Shown here in pieces: positions 7,074-10,781 of a stretch of 10,781 bases of DNA. Each line of letters starts with the position of its first letter. The stretch's first letter is position 1. The translations under genes were made by a program, and so were the position numbers. Origin of the DNA: a bacterium (lineage in GTDB: Bacteria > Armatimonadota > Fimbriimonadia > Fimbriimonadales > GBS-DC); assembly GCA_029335935.2 (NCBI GenBank), contig JARJMV020000302.1:1-10781 (forward strand). The letters are read 5' to 3'. The notes below the pieces were generated by a model, which saw nothing but the letters and a program-made list of their open reading frames with translations, did no database searches and was not told the origin of the DNA.

Positions 7074-7208
7074 ATGAGGGTTATCGAGCGCCTTCAGGAT
7101 CCGACCGAACTGCAGCCACCCTTGGGTACTACTCGGTATGGAATGCCCGTGCGGCTCGATCAGATTTTTCAACGCATCGGGGCGGCACAGATGGGGTCTC
7201 TGAGATGA
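7074..7208 (+). CDS. Possible 44-residue small protein of unknown function
   Basis: ATG 7074 to TGA 7206-7208 encodes 44 residues beginning MRVIERLQDPTELQPPLG and ending QRIGAAQMGSLR. I do not recognise it. The composition looks protein-like (mixed charged and aliphatic residues, with amphipathic RLDQIFQRIG near 29-38). GGAGAG (7057-7062) lies 11 bases upstream, a weak ribosome-binding site, and an AT-rich tract precedes it. It could be a true small protein, the N-terminal stub of a broken gene, or chance. A 67-codon ORF in another frame (7034-7237) overlaps it and has no ribosome-binding site, so at most one of the two is real. Confidence 0.3.
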   Translation: MRVIERLQDPTELQPPLGTTRYGMPVRLDQIFQRIGAAQMGSLR

Positions 7209-7255
7209 TTGGCGTTGCTGTGAGGGCGACCTCTTGAGCCATTCGTGACCGATAG

Positions 7256-7378
7256 GAACTCCGCAGTAGGAAGCTTTCCCAGCGACGAGAGCGTTCGCTT
7301 GAGGCTGAGCGCACGCTCGAAGCGCCTAATCGCGCTGCTGCTTCGCTTGCTCAATCCGAAACTCGTTCACCACTGAGA
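7256..7378 (+). pseudogene. Possible gene remnant with coiled-coil-like reading frame
   Basis: After a TAG at 7253-7255, the frame starting at 7256 reads through a Glu/Arg/Ala-rich stretch, RERSLEAERTLEAPNRAAAS then LAQSETR (about 7286-7366). It resembles the charged helical tails found at the C-termini of many bacterial proteins, Uma2-type nucleases among them, but no start codon with a ribosome-binding site and no recognisable catalytic domain precedes it. It may be a decayed gene end; it may also be chance in GC-rich DNA. Confidence 0.2.
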
Positions 7379-7385
7379 AGGTGGG

Positions 7386-7391
7386 TATACT
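7386..7391 (+). promoter_or_regulatory. Candidate -10 box TATACT for the dockerin hydrolase operon
   Basis: TATACT is one mismatch from the sigma-70 -10 consensus and lies 64 bases before ATG 7456. At 16-18 bases upstream the sequence (around CTCGTTCA) gives only a poor -35 match. Confidence 0.3.
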
Positions 7392-7445
7392 GTGGCAGGC
7401 AGTTCGGCTCACGAGTGAACGCGACCGACGCCTCACCAGCGGCGT

Positions 7446-7450
7446 GGAGG
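7446..7450 (+). promoter_or_regulatory. Ribosome-binding site fixing the dockerin hydrolase start
   Basis: GGAGG with a 5-base spacer (AAAGG) precedes ATG 7456. This choice puts a clean signal peptide at the N-terminus. The longer in-frame start at 7381 would bury the signal peptide behind 25 charged residues. Confidence 0.75.
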
Positions 7451-7455
7451 AAAGG

Positions 7456-9276
7456 ATGGATAGGCGACTGCTTAAGCTTGCGACGCTCTTTGTTGGACTG
7501 TGTGGAAACGCGGCGGCGCAGGGCGAAATCATGCACTTTGAAGGCTTCAACAACGGCTTGAACGGCATGGTCATGTTCCGTCAGCCGAGTTATTCGGGCA
7601 CAACCAGCCGCTATTTGGCGTACACAGGCGCATGTAGCAGCGGCGCGAACTGCGCACAGATTAGCTTAGAACAGAACCGCACGCCGTCGGGCAGCCGCTC
7701 GCTTAAGGTCGCATGGCAGTTCAACGGCAATTCGAGCGCGTGGCTGCGCCTGACAACCAACAGCACCCTCTACTACGGCAACCCAACTATCAGCTTCACG
7801 CGGCGACTGAGCTTGTGGCTCTATGTGCCCAGCAGTACGCCCGATTTCTACCTCACACTTGGCGTGCGCGAGACCCACACGCAAGCCGCCTACGGCGCGA
7901 ACGGCGGCGCAACAGGCGCAATCGAGTGGGTCGGCGCCACTGGGGGCGATGCGTATAGCCCACCGATTGGCAAGCGCATTGCCCAGAAAGACCGCTGGAT
8001 ACAGATTGTGTTCGATGTGCCGAACGAACCCGTGCGCCCATTCGCAGGCGGCGCGAACGGCGTCTTGGAAGGGCGCGCAGGCGTGCTGGAACATCTCGCG
8101 TTCACCCCTGTGAACCCGTCCGATGCGCGCCCCTATGTGGTCTATCTGGATGACATCCGCATCCTACCCAACGAGAGCGACCCTGTGAACCCGCCTTGGA
8201 TTTTCGGCTTACACGAGCCGGGCGGCGAGTTCGCCGCCGTCGCGGAGGGCAAGCGTCTCTGGATTTTGTTCACAGAGGAGCTGGGCGCAGACCCCAATAA
8301 CCAATCGGGACGCGACTATCGCCCCTATCGCAACGCGGGGCACGGCGTGATTGTGCGCCTAAACTACGGCTATCACCCGAACGGCACGCTGCCGCCCTCC
8401 ACGCAGTACGCCCAGTTCGCGCAGCGCGTGGCGAACTTCGTGCGCCACTCGCACGGCGCACACATCTGGATTATCGGCAACGAGACGAACCTACCCGTCG
8501 AGTGGCCCGGCGGCGAGAGTGGCGAGCCTATCACGGTCGCCCGATACGCGCAGGTCTTCAAACTCTGCCGCGACGCCATCCGCGCTCTCCCCGGTCACGA
8601 AGACGACTGGGTCTGCGCTGCGCCTGTGGGCACTTACGCGCCGCCATTCCCGCAATATGGCATTCCGGGCTTTCTCGACTACTGGGCGCAGATGCTCAAC
8701 GCAATCGGCGCGGAACAGGACGCCCTCATCTTGCACGCCTACACGCACGGCAGCGACCCGAACAACATCTTCAGCGAAGTGCGCATGCAGCCCCCCTACG
8801 ACCAAGTGTATCTGCACTTCCGTGTGTATCGGAACCTGCTGAGCCGTGTGCCCGCTTCACTGCGCCACCTGCCCGTCTTCATCACCGAGACCAATCAGGG
8901 CGAGCCTTGGACGAACACCAATAACGGCTGGATTAAAAACGCCTACATGGAGCTGAACGCTTGGAACCAGAACCCCGCCAACCAGACGATATGGGGGCTG
9001 TGTCTGTATCGGTGGCCCCAGATAGACCCCTACTACATCGAGGGTAAGTGGAACACTATTCAAGATTGGCGCGAGGCGATGCGCAACGATTACCGCTGGC
9101 GGCGCGACTCCATAGGCGATGTGAACGGCGACGGCTGCGTGGACGACGCCGACCTGCTGGAGACGCTGTTCCACTTCGGCGCGCAAGGCTACAATCGCCG
9201 CGACCTGAACTGGGACGGCAACATCGACGACGCCGACCTGCTCCAAGTGCTGTTCGCGTTCGGCGCAGGGTGCTGA
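7456..9276 (+). CDS. Secreted glycoside hydrolase-like protein with jelly-roll domain, GH-A-type barrel and dockerin-like C-terminus
   Basis: 606 residues. A signal peptide (MDRRLLKLATLFVGLCGNAAAQ, positively charged start, hydrophobic core, cleavage near AAAQ-GE at 22/23) sends it out of the cytoplasm. Residues about 23-240 look like a beta-sandwich, ending in YVVYLDDIRIL (228-238), a typical last strand of carbohydrate-binding modules. Residues about 248-545 resemble a clan GH-A TIM barrel: WIIGNETNLP (338-347) offers Glu343 as acid/base and PVFITETNQG (473-482) Glu478 as nucleophile. Residues 552-604 hold two dockerin-type calcium repeats, DVNGDGCVDDADLL (555-568) and DLNWDGNIDDADLL (583-596). 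The two repeats are about 28 residues apart. Cys560 and the final residue Cys606 could pair. The GH family and substrate cannot be assigned by eye. The next gene starts 6 bp later, so it probably heads an operon. Confidence 0.85.
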   Translation: MDRRLLKLATLFVGLCGNAAAQGEIMHFEGFNNGLNGMVMFRQPSYSGTTSRYLAYTGACSSGANCAQISLEQNRTPSGSRSLKVAWQFNGNSSAWLRLTTNSTLYYGNPTISFTRRLSLWLYVPSSTPDFYLTLGVRETHTQAAYGANGGATGAIEWVGATGGDAYSPPIGKRIAQKDRWIQIVFDVPNEPVRPFAGGANGVLEGRAGVLEHLAFTPVNPSDARPYVVYLDDIRILPNESDPVNPPWIFGLHEPGGEFAAVAEGKRLWILFTEELGADPNNQSGRDYRPYRNAGHGVIVRLNYGYHPNGTLPPSTQYAQFAQRVANFVRHSHGAHIWIIGNETNLPVEWPGGESGEPITVARYAQVFKLCRDAIRALPGHEDDWVCAAPVGTYAPPFPQYGIPGFLDYWAQMLNAIGAEQDALILHAYTHGSDPNNIFSEVRMQPPYDQVYLHFRVYRNLLSRVPASLRHLPVFITETNQGEPWTNTNNGWIKNAYMELNAWNQNPANQTIWGLCLYRWPQIDPYYIEGKWNTIQDWREAMRNDYRWRRDSIGDVNGDGCVDDADLLETLFHFGAQGYNRRDLNWDGNIDDADLLQVLFAFGAGC

Positions 9277-9282
9277 ACGAAA

Positions 9283-10179
9283 ATGTGGCAGATTGACCTG
9301 ACCGAGTATCGGGGCTGGCGCGACAGTTTGCGCCTCACCAACGGCGTGTGGGAGCTTGTCATCCCCACCCAGTTAGGAAGACGCATCCTGCACTTTGGCT
9401 TCGTCGGCGCGGCGACCCTGTGCTGGGTTAATCCCGGCGTGGCGGGCCCAGTCGGGGGCGACCGCTGGCGCGCTTACGGCGGCCATCGGCTCTGGCATGC
9501 CCCCGAACACCCCACGCGCACCTACGCGCCCGACAATGCCCCTATCGAGTGGGACTGGAACGGCGAGCGACTGCTGCTGCGCCAGCCCACCGAGACGCTG
9601 ACCGGAATTCAAAAAGCGGCGGCAATCTACCCCACAGAGCGTGAGATTATCGTTCGGCATCAGCTTATCAACCGCAACCTCTGGAGCGTGCGTTTAGCGG
9701 CGTGGGCGCTGAGCGTTATGGCGTCAGGCGGCGTCGCGCTCATCCCCCAAGAGCCGTATCAGCCCCATCCCGACGCGCTGCTGCCCGTGCGCACACTCGC
9801 GTTGTGGGCATACACCGACCTGAGCGACCCGCGCCTGCACTTCGGGCGACGCCTTATCCAAGTGCGTCAAGACGCCGACGCGAGCCAACCCCTCAAGATT
9901 GGCGTGAGCAACACGCTGGGCTGGATGGCATACTGGCACGGCGAGACACTGTTTGTGAAACGCTATGCGCACCAAGCGGACGCGCAGTATCCCGACCTCG
10001 GATGCAATACCGAAGTGTTTACCAACGCCGATATGCTGGAGCTGGAGACGCTCTCGCCGCTGACGGAGCTGCCCCCCGAAGGCGCGCTGGAGCATACCGA
10101 GCGCTGGTCGCTCCATCGCGTAGGTGAACGCCCCGACGACGCCACGCGAATAGAGACGGCTCTACAACAGGTATTCTAA
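9283..10179 (+). CDS. DUF4380 domain protein (galactose-mutarotase-like fold predicted)
   Basis: 298 residues covering the whole DUF4380 family length. Diagnostic segments are YGGHRLWHAPE (65-75) and NTEVFTNADMLELETLSPL (242-260), followed by LPPEGALEHTERWSLHR (263-279). The family is beta-rich and related to aldose-1-epimerase and other sugar-binding sandwiches (family knowledge), but its reaction is not established, so a carbohydrate-binding or epimerase-like role is inference. No signal peptide is seen, so it is probably cytoplasmic. It begins 6 bp after the dockerin hydrolase stop and ends 4 bp before the glycosyltransferase start, which supports co-transcription. The ribosome-binding site is weak. 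Confidence 0.8.
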   Translation: MWQIDLTEYRGWRDSLRLTNGVWELVIPTQLGRRILHFGFVGAATLCWVNPGVAGPVGGDRWRAYGGHRLWHAPEHPTRTYAPDNAPIEWDWNGERLLLRQPTETLTGIQKAAAIYPTEREIIVRHQLINRNLWSVRLAAWALSVMASGGVALIPQEPYQPHPDALLPVRTLALWAYTDLSDPRLHFGRRLIQVRQDADASQPLKIGVSNTLGWMAYWHGETLFVKRYAHQADAQYPDLGCNTEVFTNADMLELETLSPLTELPPEGALEHTERWSLHRVGERPDDATRIETALQQVF

Positions 10180-10183
10180 TCGC

Positions 10184-10781
10184 GTGCGCATCTTGGAGAT
10201 TGTGTCGGGCGTGACGGCGTGTGGGGCGACAGTGCATACGCTTCAGATTGCACAGGAGCTCCATCGGCGTGGCAACGCGATTACGCTGATGGGCAAGCCG
10301 GGCGCGTGGGTACTGGAACGGGCGCGCGCGACAGGCGTGCCGACCCTCGAATCGCGCATGAAACGCCTGCCCCTGCAGGATTTGAAAGCGGCGGCGCAGT
10401 TCGTGCGCGAGCAGCAGGTCGAGGTGCTGCTGGCGCATATGTCGGGCGCGAACAACTTCGCCGTGTGGCTCAGCCGACTGGTTAGGGTCCCTGCGGTGCT
10501 GCGCGCCCACGCGCATACCGTTCACTTCCACTGGCGGATGGCGCACCATATCATCGCCGTCTCTGAGCAGACGCGCCGCTACCATATCACGCACAACCTC
10601 GTGAGCCCGCGTCGTATCAGCACGGTTCACGGGTTTGTCGACCCCGCGCGGCTGATTGTGCCCGACAAGGGAACGCGCGCATCGGTTCGGGCGGAACTGG
10701 GGCTGTCGCCAACGGATTTCGTCGTGGGCGTGATTGGCAACATCATCCCCCGTAAGGGTCAGATTTATCTGGTACGCGCGC
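10184..10781 (+). CDS. Glycosyltransferase, family 4 / GT-B type (3' end missing)
   Basis: GTG 10184 opens 199 codons to the window edge. The N-terminal acceptor-binding Rossmann domain reads VRILEIVSGVTACGATVHTL (1-20), then IAQELHRRGNAITLMGKPG (22-40), matching the usual GGAEVHTLxLAxxLxxRGHxV pattern, with Cys-Gly-Ala-Thr where many relatives have Gly-Gly-Ala-Glu or Asn-Gly-Ala. HAHTVHFHWRMAHHIIAVSEQTRR (111-134; key part IIAVSEQT) is the conserved mid-region, and VGVIGNIIPRKGQ (182-194) begins the nucleotide-sugar-binding domain (GT1, PF00534). The catalytic Glu of the C-terminal EX7E motif lies beyond the edge. It transfers a sugar from a nucleotide donor, probably to a glycan or lipid; the acceptor is unknown. 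The start is 4 bp after the DUF4380 stop with no strong ribosome-binding site, so coupling is likely. Confidence 0.88.
   Translation, partial: MRILEIVSGVTACGATVHTLQIAQELHRRGNAITLMGKPGAWVLERARATGVPTLESRMKRLPLQDLKAAAQFVREQQVEVLLAHMSGANNFAVWLSRLVRVPAVLRAHAHTVHFHWRMAHHIIAVSEQTRRYHITHNLVSPRRISTVHGFVDPARLIVPDKGTRASVRAELGLSPTDFVVGVIGNIIPRKGQIYLVRA

Larger units (their letters stand above)
6905..7455. other. Low-coding gap between scpA and the dockerin hydrolase
   Basis: Lower in G+C than the flanking genes, with stops in all frames and no recognisable conserved protein. It contains an AT-rich tract at about 6997-7030 bounded by the inverted repeat GTTTGA (6997-7002) and TCAAAC (7025-7030), a possible small ORF (7074-7208), a coiled-coil-like open stretch after 7256, and a TATACT box at 7386-7391. 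It is either a regulatory region or the remains of a decayed gene. Confidence 0.6.

Noticed and set aside
7034..7237. 67-codon ORF in the gap
   Set aside because: No ribosome-binding site, Ser/Arg/Ala-rich composition, no recognisable motif, and it overlaps a more protein-like frame.
10219..10485. 88-codon plus-strand ORF inside the glycosyltransferase
   Set aside because: Out-of-frame shadow; the GTG 10184 frame is open to the edge and carries GT-B motifs.

Overview
The window is GC-rich coding DNA (by eye a little over 60% G+C). It carries a truncated minus-strand gene on the left, a tightly packed plus-strand gene row in the middle, a roughly 600-base lower-GC gap, and a second plus-strand row that runs off the right edge. 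No rRNA, tRNA, CRISPR array or transposase was found. The gene content fits a free-living, polysaccharide-degrading bacterium: a cytosolic-type clan GH-A hydrolase, a secreted hydrolase ending in a dockerin-like Asp-Asn-Gly calcium repeat, a DUF4380 protein, and palindromic repeats between genes. Armatimonadota (Fimbriimonadales-like or a related hot-spring lineage) is my best guess, but this is inference from style and not a proven assignment.

Left block (1-2345, minus): the first 781 residues of a glycoside hydrolase with a TIM-barrel core and a carbohydrate-binding-like jelly roll inserted between the two predicted catalytic glutamates. Its upstream region (2346-2521), shared with the divergent plus-strand row, holds two perfect 9-bp-stem hairpins with the same GGACA...TGTCC core, plus a half site.

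Middle block (2522-6853, plus): a BMP/PnrA-type nucleoside-binding protein that lacks an export signal, then FtsE and FtsX (4-bp ATGA overlap), a FecCD/BtuC-type metal-chelate permease whose ribosome-binding site overlaps the ftsX stop, and the condensin-like kleisin ScpA 2 bp further on. Spacing suggests one transcript from ftsE through scpA, perhaps starting at the BMP gene. It joins three unrelated ABC-system components to cell-division and chromosome-segregation genes.

Gap (6854-7455): a repeat-like stem after scpA, an AT-rich tract, a possible 44-codon small ORF, and a coiled-coil-like broken reading frame that may be a gene remnant. A candidate promoter precedes the next gene.

Right block (7456-10781, plus): a secreted hydrolase with signal peptide, jelly-roll domain, GH-A-like barrel and dockerin-like tail; then a DUF4380 protein 6 bp later; then the N-terminal 199 residues of a family-4-type glycosyltransferase 4 bp later. 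These three probably form a carbohydrate-related operon.
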